A DNA stretch of 10,451 bases from Elusimicrobiota bacterium. Its GTDB lineage: Bacteria; Elusimicrobiota; Elusimicrobia; F11. The stretch lies in contig JAKLIS010000024.1 of assembly GCA_022709485.1 (NCBI GenBank), forward strand, positions 1-10,451, written 5' to 3'. This document shows positions 1 to 7,105 of this stretch, piece after piece. Positions within the stretch are counted from its first letter, which is position 1; each line of letters opens with the position of its first letter. The notes beneath the pieces are model-generated. The model saw only the letters and a list, made by a program, of their open reading frames with translations. It ran no database searches and had not been told where the DNA came from. Position numbers and translations under genes: made by a program.

Positions 1-297
1 GAATTCCACCATCCAGTTTCTCTCGGGACAGCCGAATGCCTCGGGAATCCGGATGAAGTTCGGGGATCGCCTGAGCACAATATCTCGAGCCGTGGGGATA
101 AGACCCGCTTCCCAGGAGGGAAGTTTCTCTTCCAGATTTCTATCTCCTCTTTCAAGGAGTTGTACAAGATTTCTGGGAAGCCCAACCACTTTTCCGGAGT
201 TTTTGTCGAAATAATAATCCGCGGTGGATCTGGAAAGATCCCGCATGGATTGAATAATGAGTTCGATATCAACGGTTAACGCTTTGAGTATTTTCAT
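1..297 (-). CDS. UPF0158-like protein, N-terminal part (cut by window start)
   Basis: An open frame of 99 codons runs leftward from ATG at 297 off the window edge, so the C-terminus is missing. The start is preceded by AGAAGG six bases upstream. The layout matches my recollection of the UPF0158 family: an N-terminal segment with DIELIIQSMRD (10-20), a short strand pair YYFDKNSGKVVGLP (28-41) of the type 'YLD..TGEVV.L', then an acidic/charged stretch, then FIRIPEAFGCPERNWMVEF (81-99), like the family's 'I.IP..FDIHEYRIMEEF'. The family's biochemical role is unknown to me and I infer none. It lies 115 bases beyond the glycosylase gene across a repeat-like segment, and has its own good ribosome binding site, so it may or may not belong to the upstream transcription unit. 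The assignment is by remembered family pattern only. Confidence 0.6.
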   Translation of the reverse strand, partial: MKILKALTVDIELIIQSMRDLSRSTADYYFDKNSGKVVGLPRNLVQLLERGDRNLEEKLPSWEAGLIPTARDIVLRRSPNFIRIPEAFGCPERNWMVEF

Positions 298-328
298 AAA
301 GAACCTTCTTTTTAAATCATTTAGATGT

Positions 329-462
329 CGTCATTCCCAAATGTCTGCTCTCCGAAAGTCGATACCCGGAGGTTTCTGTCGGGAATGCAGATTCACGCGA
401 AAAATCGGATGACTATTCTCCCGCCTGCCTGCCGGCGAGGCAAGCTGCCCCGGGAATGGCGG
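329..462. repeat. Dispersed palindromic repeat-like segment
   Basis: The segment starts with CGTCATTCCC (329-338) and ends with CGGGAATGGCGG (451-462), whose reverse complement matches the left end at 9 of 10 positions. A further inverted copy, CGGGAATG, is at 380-387. Near the right end there is a GC-rich palindrome: GCCTGCCT (423-430) faces AGGCAAGC (438-445) across a GCCGGCG centre. 'GTCATTCCC...GGGAAT' and 'GCCTGCCTGCCGGCAGGC' motifs are familiar as dispersed repeats in many environmental bacterial genomes; I recall this and cannot verify it here. The segment fills most of the gap between the UPF0158-like and glycosylase genes and runs into the 3' end of the latter. Copy number in the genome is unknown. 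Confidence 0.5.
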
Positions 463-1126
463 CTGTTTTTGTTTCGTCCAGCCATTTTCGCAACAGCTTT
501 ACATGCTCCCACATTTCCACTTTTTTCCGCGGATCCCGAAGGAGATAGGCGGGATGGTATAGAATCAAAAACTTGACCCCAGGAAAATCCGCCGAGTCGA
601 AGAATTGTCCCACCCGCTCTCTCATCCCGCCTTCTTTTATATTGGGAACCAAATGTTTGGCGGCGGTGGCACCCAAGAGAATAATGAGCTTGGGGTTCAC
701 TTTTTTGAGCTGCCAGTGAAGATACGGAAGACATGAAACCGCTTCTTGCGGCTTTGGCGGGCGGTTGGCCGGCGGCCTGCATTTAACCACGTTCACAATC
801 AACATGTCCTTATTGGTATTGATCCCCACTGATTCCATAATTTTGTCCAAAAGCTGTCCCGCTCTGCCGACAAACGCCTTCCCCTGTTCATCCTCGTTCT
901 CGCCCGGCGCCTCTCCGATGGCCACGATTTGGGCGGCGGGATTTCCCCGATCCACGACAATATGGGTCCGGCCTTCCAAGAGTTCCGGGCAGCGCTGGCA
1001 GTTGGATTCCCGAAGTCTTTTTTGAAAATCGCCGTAGTTTTCCGCTCCCAATACTTTATTGGTTGGGGTATCAAGAAAATCAAATTGCAGAGAACTTTTA
1101 AAATCTGCCGTTTTATTGCTCGTCAC
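413..1126 (-). CDS. udg: Family-4 uracil-DNA glycosylase (4Fe-4S)
   Basis: This enzyme removes uracil from DNA arising by cytosine deamination or dUTP incorporation, the first step of base excision repair in the cytoplasm. The 237-residue protein shows the family-4 layout: four cysteines for the iron-sulfur cluster (C43 and C46 in NCQRC, C116 in VKCRPP, C132 in SCLPYL), active-site motif 1 GEAPGENEDEQGKAFVG (71-87), and motif 2 HPAYLLR (191-197). Translation starts at GTG (1126-1124), with AAGGAG seven bases upstream, inside the 3' end of the kinase gene; the two frames overlap by 14 bases, suggesting translational coupling. The last 16 or so residues (AAIPGAACLAGRQAGE) come from a palindromic repeat and are unlikely to be part of the ancestral fold. 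Family assignment is secure; substrate range (U in ss or ds DNA) is inferred from the family. Confidence 0.93.
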   Translation of the reverse strand: MTSNKTADFKSSLQFDFLDTPTNKVLGAENYGDFQKRLRESNCQRCPELLEGRTHIVVDRGNPAAQIVAIGEAPGENEDEQGKAFVGRAGQLLDKIMESVGINTNKDMLIVNVVKCRPPANRPPKPQEAVSCLPYLHWQLKKVNPKLIILLGATAAKHLVPNIKEGGMRERVGQFFDSADFPGVKFLILYHPAYLLRDPRKKVEMWEHVKLLRKWLDETKTAAIPGAACLAGRQAGE

Positions 1127-3476
1127 TATTATTCTCCTTGGAATTCGTCTTTTTTCCCCGTTTTAATTCCTCCAGGGACGCCCATGGAAATCCCGATTCG
1201 CGCTGCATCCGCACGGGGTATGGATCAATAATTGTGTCCTTCCAAATTCCCCGACGGTTTTCTTTGGCTTTCTCCTCCGCTTTCAAGAGGGTGCCTAAAT
1301 TTTCCTCGTCATTCGAAATACCGGCCACAATCGCCAGGCCATCCCGAACCAATTCTTCATTGACGAATTGGCCGTTCAAATAGACATACGCGAGCCAGGC
1401 CCCTTCTTGATCTCTGTCTTGAACGCCATATCGAAGCTGAACCTCTTTTTTTTCAACCATTCTCCGGTTGGCGGAAAGAGAGTCCGCGTAATGGGCCGTT
1501 CCCATGGCCGGAGTATCCACGCCCAAATATCGAACTCGGGACCCGTCCTCAAGTTCCACAATCGATCCGCTTAAAACTCGGTGGACCGTTCCCCACCGGG
1601 GCCGGGCATGGTACATGCATGAAAAAATAGGAAGAACCAAAATTAATACCCCAAATCCCCGGAATAATTTCTTCCAAAACGGCTTTCCCTTAACTTTTTC
1701 GGGCAACGAAACCTTTTTTTTCACCTCGGGAATTTGCCGGTCAAAACTGACGGGAGCGGGCAGCGAAAATGAAAAGAGGGAGCCATGTGACTGGTGAGGG
1801 GGCGGACTTTGAATGGTCAAACTGCCTTTATGAAGCTCCACCAACGCTTTACAAATGCTGAGTCCCAATCCCGTGCCTCGGGTTTCGTTTGAAGAAGGTT
1901 TCCCGACCTGAACAAATTTTTGAAATATCCGCTCTTGGTCTTTTTCAGAAATACCGGAACCCGTATCTTCCACTTCGACATACGCCATTCTCTTCTCCGA
2001 TTCTCCCATGGTTTTGGCGCGGACTGTGACGCGACCGCCCGCCGGGGTGAATTTTAAGGCATTCGACAAAAGATTGACGATAATTTGAAGCACGCGATCG
2101 CCATCCGCAAAAACCAGCGGAATTTTTTCACTTTTTTCCAATTCCAGGCGAATGTTGGCTCGCTTGGCCCAAGAATCCAGGCTCGCGAGGGCCTCTTTGA
2201 TAATGAGCCCCAGGTCCAGTTGGGTGGGATGGATTTCCATCTTCCCCGCTTCAAATTTTGAGAAATCCAAAAGATCATCGATAAATCGGGAAAGGCGGTC
2301 CACATTCCGATTAACAAGGATAATCATTTTGTCCTGATCCTTATTTAATTTGCCGACGGACCCCTCCAGCATCGCCCCCATGGCGAGCTTTATCGCGTGG
2401 AGGGGACTTCTGAGTTCATGGGTGACGTTGGCCAAAAATTCATTTTGAAGCCGGGCGAGTTCCTTTTGTTTGGTGACATCAGAAAATACGGAAACCATTC
2501 CGACCATTCGGCCATTGATGTCTTGGACGGTGGCGGAGCTCGCCCGCAAAACCCGCTGGGCTTCGTCGGACGCGTGAATCCGCACTTCCTTCACCAGGGG
2601 CCGATCTGTCGGGGTGGCCAGATCCCTCGCCAACGCCACCATCTGCTCTTCTTTGGCTTTTTCCCACAAAGGTTTCCCCAAACACTCGCCCAATGAAACA
2701 CCGTAAAGCCGTTCGGCCGAGGGGTTCATCATCAAGACGCGCCCTGTTTCGTCCACCACCACAATTCCATCCGAAATCTGGCCCACCACTTCTTCCGTTC
2801 GGTCCCGTTCGTTGGTGAGGCGGGTTTTTTCTCGTGAGAATTCTTCAGTCACCCGCTTCACGGCCGATTCGATTTCCTCTTTCACCATTCCAAAAACGTG
2901 ATTAAAAACTTTTTCTCTCTGCGATGGATCGGTCACGGCCCGGCCAATGAGGAGCATGAGGATCTCATTTAATGTTTTTCCTCCCATTTGCTCCCATACG
3001 TTTCCATCTTCTTGGGAAACGGCTTCTTCCTTTCCCCCAACAACCTCGTCTTCCCGAATCTTTGCGTAAACGGCTTGATTAAAAGCGATGTGGGTTACCC
3101 CCTGGGCTTCAAGGGCTTCGCTCAATGATTGATCGGTTTTGCGAATTTCTCCCCGGGAAGCCAAACGGAAAAATGGAATCATTTCTTTGTGGGAAATTCC
3201 GGGATGAAAACTTAAGCTGTGAAGATCAAATTTGGTGAGGAGGGCAATAAACGGCCGGATGGACCCCTCTGCCGCATCTTCAAAAATCTTCCCATTCACC
3301 AAAAGTTTCCCTTCATGGGTGGATAAAACCAATTCGCTGGACTGGGTGAGGATCCGGGTCAAAAGCGCATGGGACTCGACAATGGCCCCTTTAACGCTGG
3401 GATGGTCGGTGGCATACAAAGCCATTTGGGCGAGTGTGCGGCCTGTATTAAGGATGAAATCTGAAATATCACTCAT
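1113..3476 (-). CDS. PAS histidine kinase fused to a membrane segment and an SNc (thermonuclease-like) domain
   Basis: A 787-residue two-component sensor kinase with an unusual C-terminal extension. Visible modules: an unrecognised soluble N-terminal region (1-140) containing KLLVNGKIFED (57-67); a helical stretch (185-230); a PAS domain (about 228-340); HisKA with phospho-acceptor H353 in THELRSPL; HATPase with N472 in NLLSNALKFT, DTGSGIS (504-510) and GTGLGLS (534-540); a basic linker (580-605); one hydrophobic segment (about 607-620) ending in IFSC, which looks like a signal or lipoprotein anchor; then an SNc-like domain (about 629-747) with GSRVRYLGVDTP and AYVYLNGQFVNEELVRDGLA. In SNc, R35 and D40 equivalents are kept (R649, D654), but the D21, E43 and R87 equivalents appear to be S638, A657 and A693, so nuclease activity is doubtful. 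No other membrane segment is seen. ATG overlaps the HAD stop as ATGA; no clear Shine-Dalgarno, so coupling is likely. No response regulator lies in the window. Confidence 0.88.
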   Translation of the reverse strand: MSDISDFILNTGRTLAQMALYATDHPSVKGAIVESHALLTRILTQSSELVLSTHEGKLLVNGKIFEDAAEGSIRPFIALLTKFDLHSLSFHPGISHKEMIPFFRLASRGEIRKTDQSLSEALEAQGVTHIAFNQAVYAKIREDEVVGGKEEAVSQEDGNVWEQMGGKTLNEILMLLIGRAVTDPSQREKVFNHVFGMVKEEIESAVKRVTEEFSREKTRLTNERDRTEEVVGQISDGIVVVDETGRVLMMNPSAERLYGVSLGECLGKPLWEKAKEEQMVALARDLATPTDRPLVKEVRIHASDEAQRVLRASSATVQDINGRMVGMVSVFSDVTKQKELARLQNEFLANVTHELRSPLHAIKLAMGAMLEGSVGKLNKDQDKMIILVNRNVDRLSRFIDDLLDFSKFEAGKMEIHPTQLDLGLIIKEALASLDSWAKRANIRLELEKSEKIPLVFADGDRVLQIIVNLLSNALKFTPAGGRVTVRAKTMGESEKRMAYVEVEDTGSGISEKDQERIFQKFVQVGKPSSNETRGTGLGLSICKALVELHKGSLTIQSPPPHQSHGSLFSFSLPAPVSFDRQIPEVKKKVSLPEKVKGKPFWKKLFRGFGVLILVLPIFSCMYHARPRWGTVHRVLSGSIVELEDGSRVRYLGVDTPAMGTAHYADSLSANRRMVEKKEVQLRYGVQDRDQEGAWLAYVYLNGQFVNEELVRDGLAIVAGISNDEENLGTLLKAEEKAKENRRGIWKDTIIDPYPVRMQRESGFPWASLEELKRGKKTNSKENNSDEQ
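1134..1139 (-). promoter_or_regulatory. Shine-Dalgarno for the glycosylase GTG start
   Basis: AAGGAG lies seven bases before the GTG at 1126, inside the last codons of the kinase gene. It is the best ribosome site near this junction and decides the non-ATG start of the glycosylase. Confidence 0.75.
1714..1721 (-). other. A8 run at the kinase/membrane-SNc junction
   Basis: The coding strand reads GTG followed by eight A residues and then GG, around codons 585-589 of the kinase fusion. Gaining one A (or a -1 shift) would reach TAA at 1692-1690, ending the protein shortly after the kinase core and removing the membrane segment and SNc domain. Losing one A also leads to a stop, some 25 codons later. 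Slippage on such runs is known in bacteria; whether it happens here is inference. Confidence 0.35.
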
Positions 3477-4186
3477 ACTTCTACTGCGGGATAAATATTC
3501 TCCAATTCCCTCAAAAACGCCGGTCCTTTGGTTAAATCCGTTAAAAAGTAATCCGGATCGTAAACCTTGAGCTCATCATACGAATACTCTCCGGTTCCCA
3601 CCGCCACCGATTTAAATCCCGCCTTTCGGGCGGCTTCAATATCCAATGGGGTGTCTCCAATAATGAACACAGAATCATCCATAATTTTTCGGCCGCATCG
3701 GACTTCCGCCTTGCGATGACCGGCTTTTAGTATGAGAGAGCGATCCTCTGAATCCGACCCAAATCCGCCGATGGGCAGATAAGGAGAAAGATTTGATCGA
3801 GAAAGTTTTATCCGCGCGCCTCTTTCCAAATTCCCGGTTCCAAGTCCCAATAAAATATCTCCCCTGACTATTAAATATTCTAAAAACCGCTCCACCCCCG
3901 GAAGAACATGGTAATCCTTGGAATAACGGACATGGATGGATAAGTATCTTAAATAGGTTTGTTGAAGGTGGGCCATTTCTAAAGGAGAGAGGTTTTTGTG
4001 CATATGGTGAATGGCCAGCTCGCGAAAAATAGCGGGATCAGTTTTTCCGCTGCAACTGAAGTTTTCAAGCACATTTTTGACGCCATATACCTTCTCAAAG
4101 GTTTGGGTCAACGCTTTTAGGCCCGCGCCGCCGGTGGTGACCAGTGTCCCGTCTAAGTCGAACAGAAATAACTTTAAATTGGCCAT
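3473..4186 (-). CDS. HAD-family phosphatase, phosphoglycolate phosphatase-like
   Basis: A 237-residue cytoplasmic haloacid-dehalogenase-superfamily hydrolase. Motif I is DLDGT (D10 the nucleophile, D12 the general acid/base), motif II is T117 in GLGTGN, motif III is probably K154 in SLILKAGHRKAE, and motif IV is GDTPLD (177-182). The helical cap between motifs I and II (about 20-95) fits the C1-cap group that includes phosphoglycolate phosphatase and beta-phosphoglucomutase; the substrate cannot be read from sequence. The frame is open for another 47 codons upstream (to 4327), but that extension is translated from a palindromic repeat and from the end of the neighbouring gene, and the HAD fold starts at MANLKLFLFD, so I use ATG 4186. 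No strong Shine-Dalgarno is visible there. The gene begins 20 bases after the TPR protein stop, and its TGA overlaps the kinase ATG, so it belongs to the same unit. Confidence 0.88.
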   Translation of the reverse strand: MANLKLFLFDLDGTLVTTGGAGLKALTQTFEKVYGVKNVLENFSCSGKTDPAIFRELAIHHMHKNLSPLEMAHLQQTYLRYLSIHVRYSKDYHVLPGVERFLEYLIVRGDILLGLGTGNLERGARIKLSRSNLSPYLPIGGFGSDSEDRSLILKAGHRKAEVRCGRKIMDDSVFIIGDTPLDIEAARKAGFKSVAVGTGEYSYDELKVYDPDYFLTDLTKGPAFLRELENIYPAVEV

Positions 4187-4206
4187 GATTTCAGATGGGA
4201 ATTTTA

Positions 4207-5712
4207 TCACAATCCCGCTGGGGCACGGAGTTTCTTCTTCTCTAAGGCCCTCTCCCGCCGAAGCCCGAAGGGCGAAGGCGGGGTGTGAGGGGCTTGAGAC
4301 ATGAATTGATTGTAATTTCTCTGCCAAATCGCTGCGTTTTTAACATCCCCTTGCTTTTGGTTAATCCGGATCAGAGCCCGCATAGAAACCGCAGCAACCG
4401 CCAAACCCGGGCGATTTCCCAGGGCTCTTTCAAAATGGCGTTCCGCGCTTTCTAAATCCCCCCGCTGAAGATAGGATTGCGCCAAGCAAGCATGGGCGAA
4501 TGAATTTCGAGGATTGGCCCGCACCGAAGCGCGCCAAAGTTGAACCTCATCTTTCCAATCCCGGACACGGCTCACTGTGATAATTGACAAGAGAAACGGA
4601 ACCAATAGGAGCACCAAGGGTTTCGACATCCGCTGCGCCAAGCGGGCCATCAAAAAGGCCAACCCGATGAAGGAGAGATACATGAACCGATCGGCCGCAA
4701 AAGTAATGAGAGGCAGAATTCCCGAATAAGGAAGCCAAAAAGAAACGAAAATAAAAATTCCCAGCGCCGTCCGGCTGTCTTTTTTCCAAACCATCACGCC
4801 ATCAACGACCAATATCAACAAAATGAAAATGCCCAACAGAAATGGGAGGGAAAGGCAATTGCCAAGTTCCTGCCATGGATAACTGACATTCAGACTGGAT
4901 GGCGAAAAAATATTTCTGATGTAAACGGGGAGGGCGCAGAATCCCTCCTCCAAAGACCGAAGAAGTGGAATTTGAATTTGTTGATCTTGGCCCCACCGGC
5001 CCATGACCATCCGCCGGAAAATAAAGTATCCGGTCGCCACCACAAAAGATGCGACCAAAGGCCAGGAAAGTTTTTCCTTCCTGTGAAACATCATAATAAG
5101 GAATATAAGAGGAAGGGGAAGCGCCGCTTCTTTGCCCAAAAGGGCCATGCCGAAGGCCGCTACTGCCAGCCAGCGCCACTTCAAAGATGATTTTTCAGAA
5201 TCGCCAGATCTTTCCCAGAACCAGAGGCTTGCCAAGACCCCAAGGCCTGAGAGAAGAATCGACCGTTGTGTAATCCACACCACGCTTTCCGTCTGAATGG
5301 GATGAAAAAGAAAAACCAGGGTTCCAATAAAGGCCGGTAAAAAAGGAAAAAATCGGGCTAAGATTAGCCAAAGAAATAGGCCCGCCAGCCAATGAATGAA
5401 AATATTCACGAGACGGAATCCCGCGGGATTTAATCCCCCCCATTTTTTATTAAGGGCAAAAGAAAGCGAGGCTAAGGGCCGGTACACATCTTTTCCAATT
5501 CGAGTTTGGGAACTGGCGGAGGTGGCCGGATCTAAAAAAAATCTTTTTATCGGAGTCACTTGGTTCAAAGCCGGATTTTGAAGAATGGTCCAAATATCGT
5601 CATACACAAAATCAAAAAATAAAGATGGCCCGTAAATGGCCGCGGTAAGAAAAAAAAATAATACTGGCGCACCCCAGAACCAAGAAAAGACTCTTCTCAA
5701 TCTTTCTTTCAA
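4207..5712 (-). CDS. GT-C/TMTC-like multi-membrane protein with C-terminal TPRs
   Basis: About 501 residues with roughly ten hydrophobic segments, then two to three tetratricopeptide repeats (386-470 in this numbering). The first external loop carries an Asp pair, FDFVYDD (D38, D39), followed by VYRPLASLSFALN, FHPIQTES (136-143) and DRFMYLS (341-347). These are the conserved points of bacterial relatives of TMTC/GT-C membrane glycosyltransferases that use polyprenyl-phosphate sugars; transfer of a sugar to an extracytoplasmic substrate is inferred. The start is uncertain. The frame is open to 5892 within mnmE; I chose TTG 5712 because GAGG sits six bases upstream and the protein then begins with a basic segment just before the first membrane helix. 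ATG 5781 (56-base overlap with mnmE, no clear Shine-Dalgarno) and TTG 5724 are alternatives. The last 28 residues come from a palindromic repeat; the natural end was probably near NQFMSQ. Confidence 0.78.
   Translation of the reverse strand: MKERLRRVFSWFWGAPVLFFFLTAAIYGPSLFFDFVYDDIWTILQNPALNQVTPIKRFFLDPATSASSQTRIGKDVYRPLASLSFALNKKWGGLNPAGFRLVNIFIHWLAGLFLWLILARFFPFLPAFIGTLVFLFHPIQTESVVWITQRSILLSGLGVLASLWFWERSGDSEKSSLKWRWLAVAAFGMALLGKEAALPLPLIFLIMMFHRKEKLSWPLVASFVVATGYFIFRRMVMGRWGQDQQIQIPLLRSLEEGFCALPVYIRNIFSPSSLNVSYPWQELGNCLSLPFLLGIFILLILVVDGVMVWKKDSRTALGIFIFVSFWLPYSGILPLITFAADRFMYLSFIGLAFLMARLAQRMSKPLVLLLVPFLLSIITVSRVRDWKDEVQLWRASVRANPRNSFAHACLAQSYLQRGDLESAERHFERALGNRPGLAVAAVSMRALIRINQKQGDVKNAAIWQRNYNQFMSQAPHTPPSPFGLRRERALEKKKLRAPAGL
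4244..4295. repeat. GC-rich palindromic repeat at the 3' end of the TPR gene
   Basis: A nearly complete hairpin: CCCGCC (4254-4259), GAA, GCCC (4263-4266), GAA loop, GGGC (4270-4273), GAA, GGCGGG (4277-4282). It is flanked by AAGGCCCTCTC on the left and GTGAGGGGCTT on the right, which are themselves near-complementary. 'CCCTCAC...CCTCTCCC' palindromes are widespread intergenic repeats in bacteria (recalled, not searched). Here the repeat is read through and supplies the C-terminal tail of the TPR protein. In another frame it also gives the spurious upstream extension of the HAD gene. There is no T-run after the hairpin in the direction of transcription, so it does not look like an intrinsic terminator. 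Confidence 0.65.
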
Positions 5713-5725
5713 TTTTTCCCTCAAT

Positions 5726-7105
5726 TCATTTTCCCACGCAGAATCGCCCGAAAATGGAATTGAGAACGTCTTCTCCGACATTTTCGCCCGTAATAAACCC
5801 GATTTCTTCGGCGGCTTTGCGCACGTCGACGGCGATAGCTTCCTCGGTCTTTCCGCGTTCGGCCGCGTAAATTGCCGCGGCGAGGTATTCAACCGTCTTT
5901 TCGAGGTGAGCGATATGCCGCATATTTGTGAGGACTTCCTCCCCTTCCGAGACAGGGATTAAGCTGGAAAGGGCCTCCAAAACAGCGTTTTTCAATTCCG
6001 AAAGTCCGGTTCCGTCTTTTGCTGAGGTGGCGACCACCGGAATTCCGGGCCACTTCTTTTTAATAACGTCCATCTCAACTTTCAGGCCTCTATCCAACTT
6101 ATTGAGAACCACCACGAATGGCTTTTCCTTAAGTGATTTGAAAATATTCTCATCCTCTAATCCGATTTCCTCGCTCCCGTCTAAAACAAAGAGAACAATG
6201 CTGGCAAGGTTTTTTGTTTTTTCCGTGCGATCCATTCCCAATTTATCCAGTCGATCGGAGGGTTTTTTTAGGCCGGCTGTATCGCTTAATATAATGGAGA
6301 ACCCGTCCCAATGAAGTTTTTCTTCCAAAACGTCCCGGGTGGTGCCCGGAATTTCAGTCACAATGGCTCTTTCTTTCGCCAGAAGCGAATTGAAAAGAGA
6401 AGACTTCCCCACATTGGCCCGCCCGATCAAAGCAATGTGAATTCCTTCCCGGAAGGGAGCGCTTTTCAAACTAACAGATAAAAGTTTTTCAATTTCATTT
6501 GCCGAATTCCCAAGTCCTTTGATCATTATTTTCCGGGGAAGCCCTGGAATATCTTCTTCGACAAAATCCAAATTGGCTTCCAAGTGCGCCAGAAACTCAA
6601 TAAGGCCACCCCGAATTTTTTGAAGCCGGCGTGAAAGTTCGCCTTCCAAGTGATGGGCCGCCGTTTGTCGGGCCCGTTTTGATCCGGAATGAATTAAATC
6701 CGCCACCGCTTCCGCTTGAAGCAAGTCCAACTTTCCATTCAAATAGGCTCGCTGCGTAAATTCGCCCGGCGCGGCGAGCCGGGCGCCCTTGGCCACGCAA
6801 AGAGAGAGAATTTCTTTTAAAACAAACGGGCTCCCGTGGCATGATATTTCGACGACGTCTTCTCCGGTATAAGAATGGGGAGCGCGAAAAAGGCCCACCA
6901 CGGCCTGGTCAATTCTTTCTTGATTGAATTCAATCCAACCGACATGGAGGGTGTGGGATTTGGCTTTCGATAAGGTCGGAAGAGAAGAGTGAAATATTTG
7001 ATTAGTGATTTTTAAAGCGTCGGGCCCTGAAAGACGAATGACCCCCAGGCCGCCTTCCCCTAAGGGAGTCGATATGGCGGCGATGGTGTCGTTTTGCTCT
7101 ATCAC
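5726..7105 (-). CDS. mnmE: tRNA modification GTPase MnmE (TrmE)
   Basis: With MnmG, this GTPase makes the 5-(carboxy)aminomethyl modification of wobble uridine 34 in certain tRNAs. The 459-residue protein is full length: an N-terminal tetrahydrofolate-binding domain beginning [21 protein letters not shown] (split across residues 5-25), a helical domain, and an inserted G domain with G1 GRANVGKSS (228-236), G2 TTRD (255-258), G3 DTAG (275-278) and G4 NKLD (335-338). It ends in FCVGK (455-459), the catalytic-cysteine signature (C456). The start is GTG (7105), overlapping the yidC TGA as GTGA, which suggests coupling; no strong Shine-Dalgarno is present. Position downstream of yidC is typical, although the jag/khpB gene often found between them is absent. 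Confidence 0.97.
   Translation of the reverse strand: MIEQNDTIAAISTPLGEGGLGVIRLSGPDALKITNQIFHSSLPTLSKAKSHTLHVGWIEFNQERIDQAVVGLFRAPHSYTGEDVVEISCHGSPFVLKEILSLCVAKGARLAAPGEFTQRAYLNGKLDLLQAEAVADLIHSGSKRARQTAAHHLEGELSRRLQKIRGGLIEFLAHLEANLDFVEEDIPGLPRKIMIKGLGNSANEIEKLLSVSLKSAPFREGIHIALIGRANVGKSSLFNSLLAKERAIVTEIPGTTRDVLEEKLHWDGFSIILSDTAGLKKPSDRLDKLGMDRTEKTKNLASIVLFVLDGSEEIGLEDENIFKSLKEKPFVVVLNKLDRGLKVEMDVIKKKWPGIPVVATSAKDGTGLSELKNAVLEALSSLIPVSEGEEVLTNMRHIAHLEKTVEYLAAAIYAAERGKTEEAIAVDVRKAAEEIGFITGENVGEDVLNSIFGRFCVGK

Noticed and set aside
1..6. GAATTC at the first base, suggesting a cloned EcoRI insert edge
   Set aside because: It could equally be chance. It falls inside an open coding frame, and no vector sequence is present.
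4254..4282. Repeat hairpin as an intrinsic terminator after the TPR gene
   Set aside because: It lies inside the coding frame and has no T-run after it in the leftward direction.
4187..4327. 47-codon N-terminal extension of the HAD gene (to 4327)
   Set aside because: It is translated from the palindromic repeat and the end of the TPR gene, and the HAD motif I begins naturally at MANLKLFLFD (ATG 4186).
5713..5892. Upstream extension of the TPR membrane protein into mnmE (to 5892)
   Set aside because: The extension lies on the conserved 3' end of mnmE in another frame, and its sequence (basic, Pro-rich, no signal) does not look like a membrane-protein N-terminus. ATG 5781 remains possible.
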